This document shows, piece by piece, positions 1-10,831 of a DNA stretch of 64,000 nt. The stretch comes from Branchipolynoe longqiensis (taxonomy: Eukaryota > Annelida > Polychaeta > Phyllodocida > Polynoidae). Below the pieces are notes generated by a model. It ran no database searches, was not told where the DNA came from, and worked only from the letters and a program-made list of their open reading frames with translations. The position numbers and the translations under genes are program-made. The stretch is from contig CM059187.1 in the NCBI GenBank assembly GCA_030323885.1, positions 86,843,726-86,907,725 of the forward strand. The letters are read 5' to 3'. Position 1 is the first letter of the stretch. Every line of letters starts with the position of its first letter.

Positions 1-8
1 ATCGGATG

Positions 9-63
9 CCCGATCGCCCGCACCGGAGGCATGTGCTCTATCGATTTGGCCACTGCGCCCGGT
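9..63 (-). repeat. SINE family 1 head fragment
   Basis: On the minus strand this matches the tRNA-like head (type B) of the main SINE family, including the stretch around CGGTAGAGC and the T-loop side. It is only the 5' end of a copy, cut by the following sequence. Positions 64-317 hold no feature I can assign, apart from a short echo of the SINE tail near 95-110. Confidence 0.6.
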
Positions 64-317
64 TGTGGAAGAAGTAATGTTGTCGGTCACATCTAAGGCC
101 ATGTGTAGGAAATGCCTTATAGAGGATTTCCACCACCAAACATGCCTCTGACATATGTGAAAAAGCCAATGTTGTGGTTAAGAATTCACTGTATGCTATG
201 CACTGGGTAACAAAAACAACCCAATAGAAGATTGCAATCACAAACGTGCCCTCTGTTGACAGCCACAAGAACTAATATTATGGGTGGCAACTCACGGCAC
301 ATGCAGGCTGGAAAAGG

Positions 318-437
318 TAATTGTGCCAACGGCGTGGTATCCCAGTAGGGCAGCACTAGAAAGTCGCCTAGAGTGCCTGCCAGTATCAGTTCTGAAAGGA
401 TCTTAAAAATTGCTAGGACGTAAATCCCAAACAAACA
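318..437 (+). repeat. SINE family 1 tail fragment, diverged
   Basis: It contains the 3' body of SINE 1 (GGGCAGCACTA-AAAGTCGCC) and the tail TTGCTAGGACGTAAATCCC followed by CAAACAAAC. The minus-strand open frames over this stretch are shadows of the SINE. Confidence 0.6.
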
Positions 438-469
438 TAAATTATATGTATCTCTTTTTGTATGATGTT

Positions 470-1250
470 TTTCTAGCAGTAGCTTATTTATATATGGTCT
501 TAATATATATATATATAATTTATAAATACATTCATTTTTATAATCTTTATGAATAATCTTTATATATAGTTATAATATAGCATAGTTGTTAATATTATAT
601 AGGATAATATAAAAACAGATGGTGTATATGAGGATGATATATAAATATGATATATAAATATGATATACATAAAGATGATATATATATGCAGATGATATAA
701 AAAGATTTCATTCATAAAGATTTTATACATAAGAATTAAGATTATATATGTAAGAGTATATATGAAGATTAAATATAAAGACTATATAAACAGATTACAT
801 ATAAAGATTATATATGAAGTTCATATATACAGATCACATATCAATATCATATATACAGATCATATATAAAGATCATATATAGAGATCATATATAAAGATC
901 ATATATAGAGATCATATATAAAGATCATATATAAAGATCATATATAAAGATCATATATAAAGATCATATATAAAGATCATATATAAAGATCATATATAAA
1001 GATCATATATGAAGATCATATATAAAGCTCATATATAAAGATCATATATAAAGATCTTATGTAAAGATCTTATATAAATATCTTATATAAAGATCATATA
1101 TAGAGATTATATCTAGAGATTCTATATAGAGATTCTATATAGAGATTCTATATAGAGATTCTATATAGAGATTCTATATAACGATTCTATATAACAATTA
1201 TATATAACGATTATATATAACGATTATATATATGCATATAATTATAGAGA
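470..1250. repeat. AT-rich satellite, 13-bp unit
   Basis: From about 780 the sequence is a tandem array of a 13-bp unit, AAAGATCATATAT. It drifts to AGAGATTCTATAT and then ATAACGATTATAT at the right end. The left 300 bases are AT-rich and only loosely periodic. The gradual change in unit along the array suggests slippage amplification. Confidence 0.9.
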
Positions 1251-1762
1251 GAAAGAATTATGAGAACCCGCGAAAATTAGCTGCGCAGGAAGATTTAATT
1301 TTGCAGCCAGACACAGGCAGGCAGGCATGCTCCTCAGTAGTAATAGTATCACTGATTGATGGCGGGCTGGGGTGTCCTACACTCCTAGTGATGATCCCTG
1401 ATTGATGATGTGAGTAACATGTGTACTTGAATAAGATGGACCCGGCGCCTCCTACCTGTATGCATACAGCCAAGTCTTACATGCAGAAAACGGAGCCCTG
1501 ACTGTCAGCAAACCCGCTAGATGGCGCTGTCGGCAGTCGACTGCGTTCTTCCAGTCCACCTGGTTCCACTCCATCATGCCATTTCAAACAGTAAGGCTGG
1601 AGTTTCCTGATCTAACCTGTAACAGGAGTGAGTGGATTGGGTGGAGGGTGGGTGTGGGTGGGCGCGGCTCACTGGTGTGAGAAGTAGACCTATATATAGA
1701 TCATAGTTAATCCTGGTTTGATTTGGTGGCGGCCGGTGGGGAGGCTGGTTCTGTCTTCACAG
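1251..1762. other. Unassigned single-copy-like stretch
   Basis: I see no repeat family and no convincing open frame here. The last 40 bases form the pyrimidine-containing acceptor context of the next candidate exon. Confidence 0.4.
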
Positions 1763-1818
1763 GGGCCCCCTGGTGGCGGGCTTGTGCCACCACGTGCAAG
1801 GCGTTATCCACAGCTCAG
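1763..1818 (+). CDS. Candidate 56-nt internal exon, unknown gene
   Basis: A good 3' splice site (CTGGTTCTGTCTTCACAG) ends at 1762 and a near-consensus 5' splice site (CTCAG then GTGAGC) starts at 1819. Between them one phase (one leading base, one trailing base) reads GPLVAGLCHHVQGVIHSS without a stop; the other two phases are also open. I do not recognise the peptide. It is the first of three weak candidate exons on the + strand in the first 9 kb. An acceptor at 5513-5514 before the exon ending at 5631 would match its phase, but its pyrimidine tract is poor. The call could be a chance pairing of splice-like sites. Confidence 0.3.
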
Positions 1819-1837
1819 GTGAGCACTACATCACCAC

Positions 1838-1887
1838 CATCCCACCCACCCACCACCACCACCACCACCACCCCCACCCACCCACCG
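1838..1887 (+). repeat. CCA/CCCA microsatellite
   Basis: A short run of CCACC and CCCA units directly abuts the 5' end of the following SINE. Confidence 0.8.
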
Positions 1888-2196
1888 ACCAGGCGGGATG
1901 GCCGAATGAGTTGAGCGTCCGTCTCCCGTTTTGGTAGATCGTGAGATTCGAACCCATGGGTTCGAACTCTGGTGGGGGTCAAACCAATGACTTAATACTT
2001 GTCACTTCCTAGCCATACGCTTGGCATTATTAAGATAGGGCAAGGACTGGTTGGCTCAGTGTCAGGATAGTGTGACTGAATGGAATATCAGGTCATGGTG
2101 CTGGCTGGCCTGGTCTCCCAATGGGGAGGCACTGTCACAAGTCGGTACCCGTCCTGAAGATGTTGCCATGACATAAAAACTCAAACAACCAACCGA
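1888..2196 (+). mobile_element. SINE family 1, head type A, near full length
   Basis: The head GGCGGGATGGCCGAATGAG resembles a type II (Ser/Leu-like) tRNA, with a B-box-like GGTTCGAACTC. It is followed by the family body (GGATAGGGCAAGGACTGGTT) and a CAAAC-type tail. Compared with other copies, about 30 bases around AGCACTATAAAGTCGCC are missing. Confidence 0.85.
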
Positions 2197-2466
2197 CATC
2201 ACCCCCCACCCCCATTTTTGTTAAAAGAACGAACTATATTTAGCTCCATCCAAATATATATGCTCGTATGAAGCATGGTGGGATTGGGAACTAAAGAGAG
2301 TTCTTAACCAAGAAGTAAAGAAAACCTTAGTACTACCGGACACCTACAAGGGGACGTTGTTGGCTGATCTCTCTGTGTAGAACTGCCCACCCCAGGAATC
2401 AGCCAGGTTTACCAAACATTAAGCAGCAAAGCCATCGTCGACATTGCTGGTCTATAAAACCAAACT
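2197..2466. other. Unassigned stretch
   Basis: No repeat relationship or coding signal seen. Confidence 0.4.
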
Positions 2467-2572
2467 ACAGTAAGACCTCTCTAACTGACCACCTGCACAG
2501 ATCGACCACTCCCCTATATCGATCGCTTTATTTGGGGTCCCAAACGGTTGCTCGTACAATACCATTGTAATG
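2467..2572 (+). mobile_element. Pogo/Tigger-like MITE, left half only
   Basis: The end ACAGTAAGACCTCTCTAAC and the motif GATCGCTTTATTTGGGG match, in inverse orientation, the right part of the complete copy at 21752-21942. The element stops at ACCATTGTA, the midpoint of the complete copy. Confidence 0.6.
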
Positions 2573-2696
2573 ATCATCATGATGAGAACATGATACGAAC
2601 GTGTGTGGGCCGTGAGTTCCGATTTAAGCTTTGGACATATTCAAAAGAGCTGTATGTTTGAGGCAAACATAGCCTCCGTAATGATAACATAATTAT

Positions 2697-2920
2697 GCTA
2701 GCATATTCTAGCATACTCTAGCATACTTCTTAATGTACTCTAGCATACTCTAGCATACTCTAGCATACTTTGACCTGTGGAGGGTAACATAGTTAAACGT
2801 AGTTGAACATAGTTGAATGTAGTTGGACGTACCGGGATCCATACCATAACGTACTGGGATCCATACCATAATGTATTAATCCATAACATTAGGTGGGTCA
2901 TCAACCAAAACCTGCCATAC
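2697..2920 (-). mobile_element. Fragment of the decamer-containing TIR element
   Basis: Reverse-complemented, it carries in order the same segments as 52025-52260: GGTATGGCAGGTTTTGG, an ATACATTATGG segment, a few CAACTACGTT-type decamers, then repeated TATGCTAGAGTA units. It is therefore a second copy of the 51.9-53.1 kb element, with only about four decamers instead of a long array. Confidence 0.7.
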
Positions 2921-2921
2921 C

Positions 2922-3286
2922 TTAAAGCTGCATAGTCCGATGAAAATATCAAATTTTCAAAACCAAAACAATTATCTAAATTTGATTCTACAGATCTAAC
3001 TTAGATACTGGTGCACTTATTAAACATTTGTCACCACATAGACAGTGATAGGAGGGAATACTGAAGCAATTGACTAGAACCTGTTACTGCAGAAGCCTAT
3101 GGGGTCAGACTTTTGACAAGCTTGCCAAAATTAATTTTGCATGGTTCCACTTCAAATATCTCAAAAGTTAGCCACTTAAAATAAAAGTTATTTTAAGCTA
3201 AAGTAAGGTACATAATAATGATCAACCTAATGTATTTATCTCAGAAGATTTCAGAAACTCAAAACGATCGGACTATGCAACTTTAA
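2922..3286 (+). mobile_element. TTAA-flanked MITE, reference copy
   Basis: The ends are TTAA-AGCTGCATAGTCCGAT and ATCGGACTATGCAACT-TTAA, so a roughly 16-bp TIR sits between TTAA sites. That is the target duplication typical of piggyBac-type elements; no transposase is present. The length is 365 bp. Internal landmarks used to find other copies are CAAATATCTC, GCCAAAATTAATTTT and GATCAACCTAATG. Confidence 0.85.
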
Positions 3287-3679
3287 CTTATTTGAACGTA
3301 GTGACAGCACGTTTGCGACCGGGGCATAAGCTACATCACCCAAGTATGATCGACGTCAGATTTGGGAATATTTCAGATGGAACATTGGAATACAATGATC
3401 TGTGAAGGGCGTTGGGCGCTTTTATTTTATTGTTGTTGTATTTGTGATGTTAGGAGCTATTGCCGGAGTCGGTGTGGGTGTGCCGGAAGTGGGAGGTGGG
3501 TGGGACCAGTGCGCCTGCGCAGAACCAGCCACGGCTGCCTGTTAGCCTGACATGCCAACTGGTTCTGGTTAGGGCAGACAAATTGAAATGTTAAGTAACA
3601 ACCGGTACCGGCGTTTAGCGCTACTTCACAACCGGACCTCCTGGCCAGCGTCAGTGCGCATGTGCAGAGATAGCAGAGC
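3287..3679. other. Unassigned stretch
   Basis: Mixed composition with no family match. The open frames here are short or extend into the adjacent purine array. Confidence 0.4.
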
Positions 3680-4195
3680 GCGAGAGTGAGAGAGTGCAGG
3701 AGGAGAGTGAGGGGGGGGGGGGTGGAGGATGGAAGGAGAGAGAGAGCGAGAGAGTGCAGGAGGAGAGAGAGGGGGAGGGGAGAGGGTGTGGATAGGGGAT
3801 CGAAGGAGAGAGAGAGAGCGCGAGAGGGAGAGAGTGCAGGAGGACAGAGAGGGGGGGGGGGCAGAGGGGGGAGTGGGGGTGGAAGGAGAGAGCGAGAGTG
3901 AGAGGGTGCAGGAGGAGAGAGGGGGTGAGTGGGGGATGGAAGGAGAGAGAGGGCGAGAGTGAGAGAGTGCAGGAAGAGAGAGGGGGAGGGGAGAGGGAGT
4001 GGATGGGGGATGGAAGGAGAGAAAGAGTGAGAGGGAGAGAGTGGGGAGAGGGAGAGCGAGGGGACAGAGGATGGAAGGGCATAGAGAGATGGAGGGGAGA
4101 GGGGGGAGAAGGAGAGGAGGGAACAGGGGGCGGAAGGAGAGAGAGAGTGTGGGGAGGAGGGAGGAGATGGAAGGGAGCAGGGAGGAGGGACGGGG
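3680..4195 (+). repeat. Polypurine minisatellite
   Basis: The + strand is almost pure A/G, built from units around GAGAGTGCAGGAGGAGAGAG with variable G runs, about 70-80 bases apart. The long Pro/Ser/Leu and Arg/Glu/Gly frames over it are compositional. The purine strand asymmetry would permit triplex (H-DNA) structures. Confidence 0.9.
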
Positions 4196-5507
4196 GGTGG
4201 TTCTGCACTGACTTTCAAGTGAAATATGTTCAAACAGAAGTCTGTCTAAACAGGCACCAATACCATAGTACACATGTGGGGGCGATAATATTAATAAGGA
4301 AGCTAGAATGCTTCCGTTCCCAGCACCGACAAGTGCATTGCAGTGTGACTGGGGACTATTGATGCATAGAGACATGGCAGAGGAGGGGCAGAAAGCAGCG
4401 CCATGCATATTACCCTAGGAATGCGATGTATCCTCCTCACAGTAACACGCCACAAATATAATTAATTTTTTTAAGATCCATGCGAGAAACACCCAACATT
4501 TCTTTACTAAATTGGTTATGTATAAATTATTCTGACAAAGATGGATATTTTCAAAAAGGATATTTTCAAAAAGTGGACGTATCAGCATTTAAAAAAAAAG
4601 CAGTTTCGTAGTGGATCTAGACGGCGCTGCAGTGACCTCCTTCTCTAAGGTCACGATTTGTCAGAAGCCCACCCGACCACCGGAAGAGCCGATGAAGTGT
4701 CTGATTAAATCCGATTCCTGCACGTGTAGCACATCTGCACGGGACAAATGACGTGCACCCCCGCCCCCAGCACCCCCCTCACCCCTGCCCCACATACTAG
4801 CACTACCCACAGAAAGGGCGGTTTCTTTTGGAGGTGTGGCGTCAGGAAGTATTAAACAAAAATTTTAAAAATCCATCGCAGAAAATGCTCGCTCTGAAAA
4901 ACCGGAAACGTCATTTCCCCGTTTCATCCATTGTTATAAGCAGCGTCGTGGATAGGTTGTGCGATAGCTGATTAGTCACTGAGAGTGAGAGCGCTTTAAG
5001 CCGCCTCACATTTTACGACCACTCGACTTGCCCACCTTTGATCATGGATTTGGGGGTTCAATGTCTAGAGTTTCCGGTCCGATTGTTGTTAATGACGTGA
5101 ATAGGAAATGATCATCACGTTCAGAAATATTTTCTGAATTTTGTCCCCGATCACGAGTCAATGGAACCCACTATGTCAAATTATCGTGGAGTATGTGGCG
5201 ACCTTTGTTCCCATCACAGACTGCCATGATCTTTTCAAGAGCAAAACGAACGGAATATTGCAATGAAGACATTTTGCATTGGGTATGTCATGGGGCGCCT
5301 TTGTTGGCCGCCCCGAACTTGACCCTCACGCGGTAGACCCCCTCAAGCAAGCAGGAGAACGAGTACGCTTGCTTCTGACACATCTTTATTGTCCTCCGCT
5401 CACTGCAGCGTCCAAGATCAAGTGACCCGCCTCTGCCCTGACAGGTCCCATGTCAACTTCCTCAGAGGGGTGGTGGGGGGGAAGGTTATGCTAGCCGCAC
5501 ACAGTAG
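4196..5507. other. Unassigned stretch upstream of candidate exon
   Basis: There is no repeat family match over about 1.3 kb, which is unusual in this window. It may be host single-copy sequence. Only short open frames are present. Confidence 0.35.
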
Positions 5508-5631
5508 ATGGCAGCCCTGTCACGGCGCTGTCCGGCGGCTACCATACCACCACCTAATGCCGTAAACTGCGATGGTGATGGAGCAGTCCTTGCTGCCATC
5601 GGTAGTGGAGCTCATGTCTGGACTACTACAG
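5508..5631 (+). CDS. Candidate coding exon ending at a splice donor
   Basis: An ATG at 5508 directly follows an in-frame TAG. It opens 41 codons that run into a good donor (CTACTACAG then GTATAT at 5632). The frame includes VNCDGDGAVLAAIGSGAHVW, which resembles the blade of a beta-propeller, but I cannot assign a family. A second frame from an ATG at 5572 is also open to the same donor, so the phase is uncertain. Alternatively an acceptor at 5513-5514 would let the exon follow the one at 1763 in phase. This is either a first coding exon, an internal exon, or chance. Confidence 0.25.
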
Positions 5632-5699
5632 GTATATTATTAATATTTTGTTTTAAAGTGCAGTGACGCTTTCTAACCAATCTCTGCCAATATTTGTTG

Positions 5700-5785
5700 T
5701 TTGTTTTGGTTACATCCGTTGATTAAGCGGGGTAAATTTTAACCACGGACAATTGGTCTTCCCCATTCCAATCATGATTTCTGTT
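5700..5785 (-). repeat. SINE family 2 tail fragment
   Basis: Its reverse complement matches the 3' part of the full copy at 27567-27884: a GGAATG-GGAAGACCA-TTGTC block followed by CCCGCTTAATC. Confidence 0.6.
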
Positions 5786-5975
5786 CCCCAGTAACTGATA
5801 GCAGGCTAGGTCCTGACAAGGATAACATTTCAAATCACTAGTTGGACATGGCCGGGGATTCAAGATCAGGGATCCAATTCCAATAACTGCCACAAAGGGA
5901 GTGGGTGCTCAATTCATTCGGCAATGCCCTCTGTCAATTCAGACCCATCTGGATATGACCTTAGATGCTGTCACC

Positions 5976-6660
5976 TCAACAAACCCCAACAAACAAACAA
6001 CATCAAGTTAGATGCACATCTGTTTATGGCATTGCACTATCTATCTATGTTGCCAGGATGTAAAACCCCAAGAAACAAATAACGTAGAATTAGATGTACT
6101 TCTGTTCATGGCATTGCACCATCTTATCTATGTTTCTAGGATTTAAAACCCCAACAAACAAACAGCGTCAATTTAGATGTACTTCTGTTCATGGCATTAT
6201 ACCATCTTTCTTTGTTGCCAGTATGTAAAACCCCAAGAAACAAACAACGCAAAATTAGATGTACTTCTGATTATGGCATTGCACCATCTTATCTATGTTT
6301 CTAGGATGTAAAACCCCAACAAACAAACAGCATGAATTTAGATGTACTTCTGTTTATGGCATTGCACCATCTATCTATGTTGCCAGGATGTAAAACCCCA
6401 ATAAACAAACAACGTATATTTAGATGTACTTCTGTTCATGGCATTGTTTCTAGGATGTAAAACCCCAACAAACAAACAGCATGAATTTAGATGCACTTCT
6501 GTTCATGGCATTGCACCATCTATCTATGTTGCCAGGATGGAAAACCCCAATAAACAAACAACGTACATTTAGATGGACCTCTGTTCACGGCATTGTTTCT
6601 CGGATGTAAAACCCCAACAAACAAACAGCGTCAATTTAGATGCGCATGGCATTGCACCGT
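5976..6660 (+). repeat. 82-bp tandem array derived from a SINE tail
   Basis: Nine units occur; seven intervals between AAACCCCAA motifs are 81-83 bp or close, and two are 67 bp. Each unit holds GGATGTAAAACCCCAACAAA, which is the SINE family 1 tail, plus about 50 bp with TTCTGTTCATGGCATTGCACC. Two alternating subtypes (TTGCCAGGATG and TTTCTAGGATG) suggest that a two-unit block was amplified. The first unit joins a real SINE tail (GGATATGACCTTAGATG) at 5950. Confidence 0.85.
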
Positions 6661-7093
6661 CTATATATCCAGTGTTCATTGACAGAAGGCTGAGGAATGG
6701 ATAGAATGGCGCCGAGAGGAGCGGGGAGTGTGGGGAGAGAGACACATGGTAGATGGGGGATACAGTTTCTGCAATACACCTATCAGATATCCCCTTGTAC
6801 GGCTCCCACCCAAAGCGATATAGAGACCGGAAGTGCCTATCGGTGGACGCCCCATTCAAGTACGCGGGCAACCGGAAGTGAGATAGTGCACACTGCGCGT
6901 TGCTGATGCGCAGAAGCTCTTCTATGGCGGTGATGGAGGCCGTGGTGGTCTGTGGCTTCATAACTTCCTGAGCAATACTTGTAGCCGAACAATGCCTGAC
7001 GCCGCAGGGCGCGGTTGATTCTCTCTCTGGTTCAGAGGCAGATACATTTATTGGTCGCTTGAGTCTGGGAAACATCAGCCGGCCTCCATTCAC
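6569..7093 (-). other. Unassigned 174-codon open frame
   Basis: This is the longest minus-strand frame in the first 10 kb not caused by simple repeats. Its C-terminal part lies in the 82-bp array; the N-terminal 120 codons lie in sequence that matches no repeat seen here. I see no motif, signal peptide or membrane segment. It may be chance, or part of an exon. Confidence 0.15.
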
Positions 7094-7352
7094 TTGTCAT
7101 CTGTGGTCGAGATACCGGATGTTGTGAGGACCTAATCCATTGTGAGAACAGTTAAGCTTGCACCTCATATCCGGGTACCAATGGGACTGTGCTATCCATA
7201 AGATTGACTATGCTGTAGCAGGAAATAGAACCCCACCATTTGTTGTTTAGTTTTGAAAGGTACATCATAGGAACTGCCCCTGGACAGGCGACCCGCAAAG
7301 TGGATGTATGGCTGTGTACTGCGGCCTGGTGCCTACCTACCATACCTGAGTC
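7094..7352. other. Unassigned stretch
   Basis: No family match or coding signal seen. Confidence 0.3.
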
Positions 7353-7420
7353 AGACAGCAGTTTGTTAGTTTGTTGTTGTTTTATGTCCTAGCAACATCT
7401 AAGGTCATATCAGGACGGGT
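7353..7420 (-). repeat. SINE family 1 tail fragment
   Basis: Contains TTTTATGTCCTAGCAACATC and AAGGTCATATCAGGACGGG, the minus-orientation 3' end. The rest of the copy is absent. Confidence 0.8.
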
Positions 7421-7499
7421 CAGGCAGCAGTAGTGGGGTGAAAGATTGAAGTATCATAGGGGGACCCAAAGTACCTTAAAGCCTAGAGGCCAGGCCATG

Positions 7500-8158
7500 G
7501 TCCCCCTCCCCTTCCCGACGCTCTTTCTCCCTCTCTTCTCCCTCAACCTCCCTTCCCTTGCCATTCTCTCTCTCTCCCCCCTTCTCATCCCATCCTCTCT
7601 CCCATCTTATTATATTTCCACTCCCTTCCCTTCTCATCCCTTCCCATTCAGTCCCCTCTTCTTCCCTCCCCGTCCCCTCCTCTCATCCCTTCTTCCCCTC
7701 ACCTCTCCCCTCCTCTCTCCTCCTCTCCCCCCTTCCCCTCACCTCTCCCCTTCACTCCCCTCATTCCCCTCAGCTCTCCCCTCCTCTCATCCCTCGTCCC
7801 CTCACCTCTCCCCACCTCTCCCCTCCTCTCCCCTCCTCTCCCCTCCTCTCCCCTCCTCTCCCCTCCTTCACCTCTCCCCTCCCCTCCTCACCCCTCCTTC
7901 CCCTCAGCTCTGCCCCCCTCTCCCCTCCCCTCCCCTCCTCTCCTCTCCCCTCCTTCTCCTCACTTCTCCCCTCCTCTCCCCTCCTCTCCCCCTTCCCTTC
8001 ACCTCTCCGCTCCTTCACCTCTCCCTTCCTCTCCCCTCCTTCACCTCTGCCCTCCCCTCCTCTCCCCTCCTCTCCCCTCCTTCCCCTCACCTCTGGCCTC
8101 CTCTCCCCTCCTTCCCCTCACCTCTCCCCTTCTCTCCCATCCTCTCCCCTCCTCCCAC
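7500..8158 (+). repeat. Polypyrimidine minisatellite
   Basis: Almost pure C/T, made of CTCCCCTCCTCTC-type units with CTTCACCTCTCC variants. The apparent 240-250-residue Ser/Pro/Leu proteins in two frames are artefacts of this composition. Confidence 0.95.
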
Positions 8159-8561
8159 GTCGAACAACTGAGGGCGAAGGTACTATACTATTAATAACTC
8201 TAACATATATTTTTTACATTGCAATAAATGACTATATTAGTATACATAAGTGTATCGCTTCCACTTTGTTTATTCCATGTAGCCTGAAACAGTCAGGGGA
8301 ACCCCCCACCCCTTAGCAAAAAAGACTGACCATTAATGACCATTAACTGACTCTCCTTATCCTGTCGGGGACCCTCTTGGGGTTTAATGGATGGAGGGAT
8401 GGATTGGTGCGGTGGGGGCAGGTTAGCCAACTGTTATTTGAAATTAACATCAGGACCCTGCTCACGATGTACAGACATATGGCTATTTGAGACTGGAATG
8501 TATTTACGGCCTGCCACGTCGATTCCCGCTGTGAGATGGTCGCGCATGGTGTATGTGTGTG
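8159..8561. other. Unassigned stretch
   Basis: No repeat family or exon signal recognised. Confidence 0.35.
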
Positions 8562-8591
8562 TGTGTGGGGGGGGGGGGGGGGGGGGGGGGG
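8562..8591 (+). repeat. GT run followed by a long G homopolymer
   Basis: A short GTGTGTG run leads into an uninterrupted tract of about 25 G. Confidence 0.95.
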
Positions 8592-8788
8592 TAAGTAAGG
8601 CAATGGAGGTAATGCACGAAGCGACTCTGCGGAACAAAGTGGGCAAACAACAACCGTGTGTTTTATATGTCCGCTGAAGTGCCTGAATTGCTTTGTTCCA
8701 TCTTTCTTCATCATCTACCTGCCCCCTCCCCCCTCACCCCCCCCCCCAGCCCCTCACCCCACCCACGTACACACCCACGCCCCGACAG

Positions 8789-8911
8789 AATGTGGACCTG
8801 TACGTCGGGACATACGACGGAAATCAGGATAAATGGTCACTTCCAGCAGATAATCCTAACTCACATGCACCGTATCAGCGATGGTTTCCTAACCAGTTCC
8901 CCTTAATATAA
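8789..8911 (+). CDS. Candidate terminal exon, 40 codons plus stop
   Basis: A pyrimidine tract of about 90 bases (8699-8788) ends in CGCCCCGACAG, a plausible acceptor. Phase 0 then reads NVDLYVGTYDGNQDKW and continues through an Asn/Pro/Phe-containing segment to a TAA at 8909-8911. The codon and residue mix differs from the surrounding low-complexity sequence. I do not recognise the protein. Phase would fit the alternative frame of the exon ending at 5631, but other exons could intervene. No clear AATAAA lies within 100 bases; one occurs near 9065. It could be a chance frame after a pyrimidine microsatellite. Confidence 0.3.
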   Translation, partial: NVDLYVGTYDGNQDKWSLPADNPNSHAPYQRWFPNQFPLI

Positions 8912-9454
8912 ACAAGATTTTAATAACCTGCCACCGATTATATCAATTATATAATATAACATTAATAACCGAGACTGTATACTCCACCATTATAACAATC
9001 TAAGCGATGTGGATTTAATCATAAGAATGGCCGGTCTGTATTTAACCGCGTAAATTTCGCGAAAATAAATGTTCGATTTGTGAGCTTCGCGAAAATAAGC
9101 TTGCGATCTGTCCAGCCGACGCGACGATCGCGTGCTCACTTGGCTCTACTTACGACGCGGCCGACTTGTCGTCGCCGATTCCTGTCGGCCGAGTGGTTGC
9201 GTGCGGAGGGTGTCGGATGAACCACGCAGCTCATCATTAGTCCGTGTAGCTGTCATGTCCGGCCCTGCCGCCCGTGCTGGCGTCATGTCCGACCCGTAGC
9301 GAGGAACGCGCGGCGCCCAACTCCGGAATGCGCCAAATCGCCATTGTCGTCTGCTCCCGCACTAGTTCCGCATCTGCCCGCATCTGCGCTGTATGGGAAC
9401 GGACGTCAATAGCGCCTCACTCACCCGACATCTCTTATGCTCACTCACCACCAG
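8912..9454. other. Unassigned; CpG-rich from 9050
   Basis: Two TTCGCGAAAATAA-type motifs (9055 and 9088) hint at an old MITE. From 9110 to 9400 the sequence is CpG-rich, with GACGCGACGATCGCG and many CCG/CGC. No open frame is convincing. Confidence 0.3.
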
Positions 9455-9727
9455 TTGGGGTGGCCGCTTCCGGTGTGTGAGATTGCGGGTTCGATCCCCG
9501 ACAGGGTCTAATCAAATGCTTATTACATTGATTAATTTCCCCTGCCTTGTCTTGGCGCTCGGCATTATATTGACTGTCATTGTCAAGATACTGTGACTGA
9601 GTATGGTATCTTCATCAGATCATGGTCCCCCCCGTACAAAGTGGCCGCTTGTGCGCACTGCTACAAGTTGATACCCGTCTTGATATGGCCCGCATGTATT
9701 GCTAGGACATAACACTCCAATACACAT
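9455..9727 (+). mobile_element. SINE family 1, strongly diverged
   Basis: The copy keeps a GGTTCGATCCCC B-box, GGCGCTCGGCATTAT, a GTGACTGAGT segment and the tail TTGCTAGGACATAACACTCC. The many substitutions suggest it is among the oldest copies. Confidence 0.7.
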
Positions 9728-9971
9728 GGGAACACAGCCTTCCTCACCCACCTTCCACCCACCCACCCACCCACCCATCCATCCATTTCCCCTTTGGATT
9801 GTTTTCGCAGAAGTGACTGCCTTTGCCAATCATTCCATCCTAAGAAAGTGATATCCACTTAACCACCAACGTCCCTGTGAGGATCCATAATAACCGGCTA
9901 GACTTGGCACAAGTGAGCGCGGACATAGCCGTGTGTGTCTACTAGATGTGGGTGATTAGAAGGCGGAGACG

Positions 9972-10040
9972 GCTATCACGTGACGACGTCTGTCACGTGA
10001 CAACGGCTGTCACGTAACGACGGTTGTCACGTGACGCGCG
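9972..10040 (+). repeat. Short 18-bp E-box array
   Basis: Four units of GGCTGTCACGTGACGACG type; three keep the palindromic E-box CACGTG and one has CACGTAA. Confidence 0.85.
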
Positions 10041-10089
10041 GTGACGGCCTGGCCTTTCACCAATGCACGTCCCAATAGTTCAGGACATC

Positions 10090-10665
10090 GCCACCCTGCT
10101 TCGCCACACCACACCACACCACACCACACCACACCACACCACACCACACCACACCACACCACACCACACCACACCACACCACACGCAAGGCTACGCCACA
10201 CAACACCACACCACACGCCACGTGATGCTATGCCACACCACACCACACACTACGCTAGGCCACGCCACACCACACCACATTACACCACATGCCACGTGAT
10301 GCTACGCCGTGCCACACCACCCCGCATGGCACGCAAAACTACACCACACCACGCCACGCCAAGCCACCATGCAAAGCTATGCCACACCACACCACACCAC
10401 ACCACGCCATACTACGCCACACCAAACCGCCACACCACACCACGCCAAACCGCCACACCACACCACAGCACACTATGCCACAGCACACTATGCCACACCA
10501 CATTACGCCACACTACACCACGCCACACTACATTGTGCCACGCCAAACCACGCAACACCACGCCACACCACACTACATCACACCACACCACACCACACCA
10601 CACCACACCACACTGTGCCACGCCACACTACCACAAGACACAGCATCGTAACGTGGAAACCAAAT
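10090..10665 (+). repeat. CCACA pentamer satellite
   Basis: A perfect ACACC run (10105-10185) is followed by a degenerate array with interspersed CACGCCA and CATGCCA variants. All long His/Thr/Pro frames here come from the repeat. Confidence 0.95.
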
Positions 10666-10831
10666 AAGTGGTGCCCAGTTTTAGAGAATGACCCATATAT
10701 CATAACATGTTGTGGGGCGACATACTAAGACTCAAGTAGGAGTTACTTGGTGCTGGTGCTTGGCCGGCCCTCTGCTAATGCTCATGCACTGTTCACATGG
10801 TGCTATCACTGGCGCGCCTGATCCTAAACCT

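Noticed and set aside
3457..4408. Four long frames (70-260 codons) on both strands
   Set aside because: They translate the GA-rich minisatellite; residues are only Ser/Pro/Leu or Arg/Glu/Gly and all frames are open.
5976..6660. CRISPR-like array
   Set aside because: Units are contiguous 82-mers without conserved-repeat/unique-spacer alternation, and the context is animal DNA.
7446..8316. 241- and 252-codon Ser/Pro/Leu proteins
   Set aside because: Product of the CTCCCCTCCTCTC satellite.
10010..10728. His/Thr/Pro frames up to 208 codons
   Set aside because: Translation of CCACA repeats.
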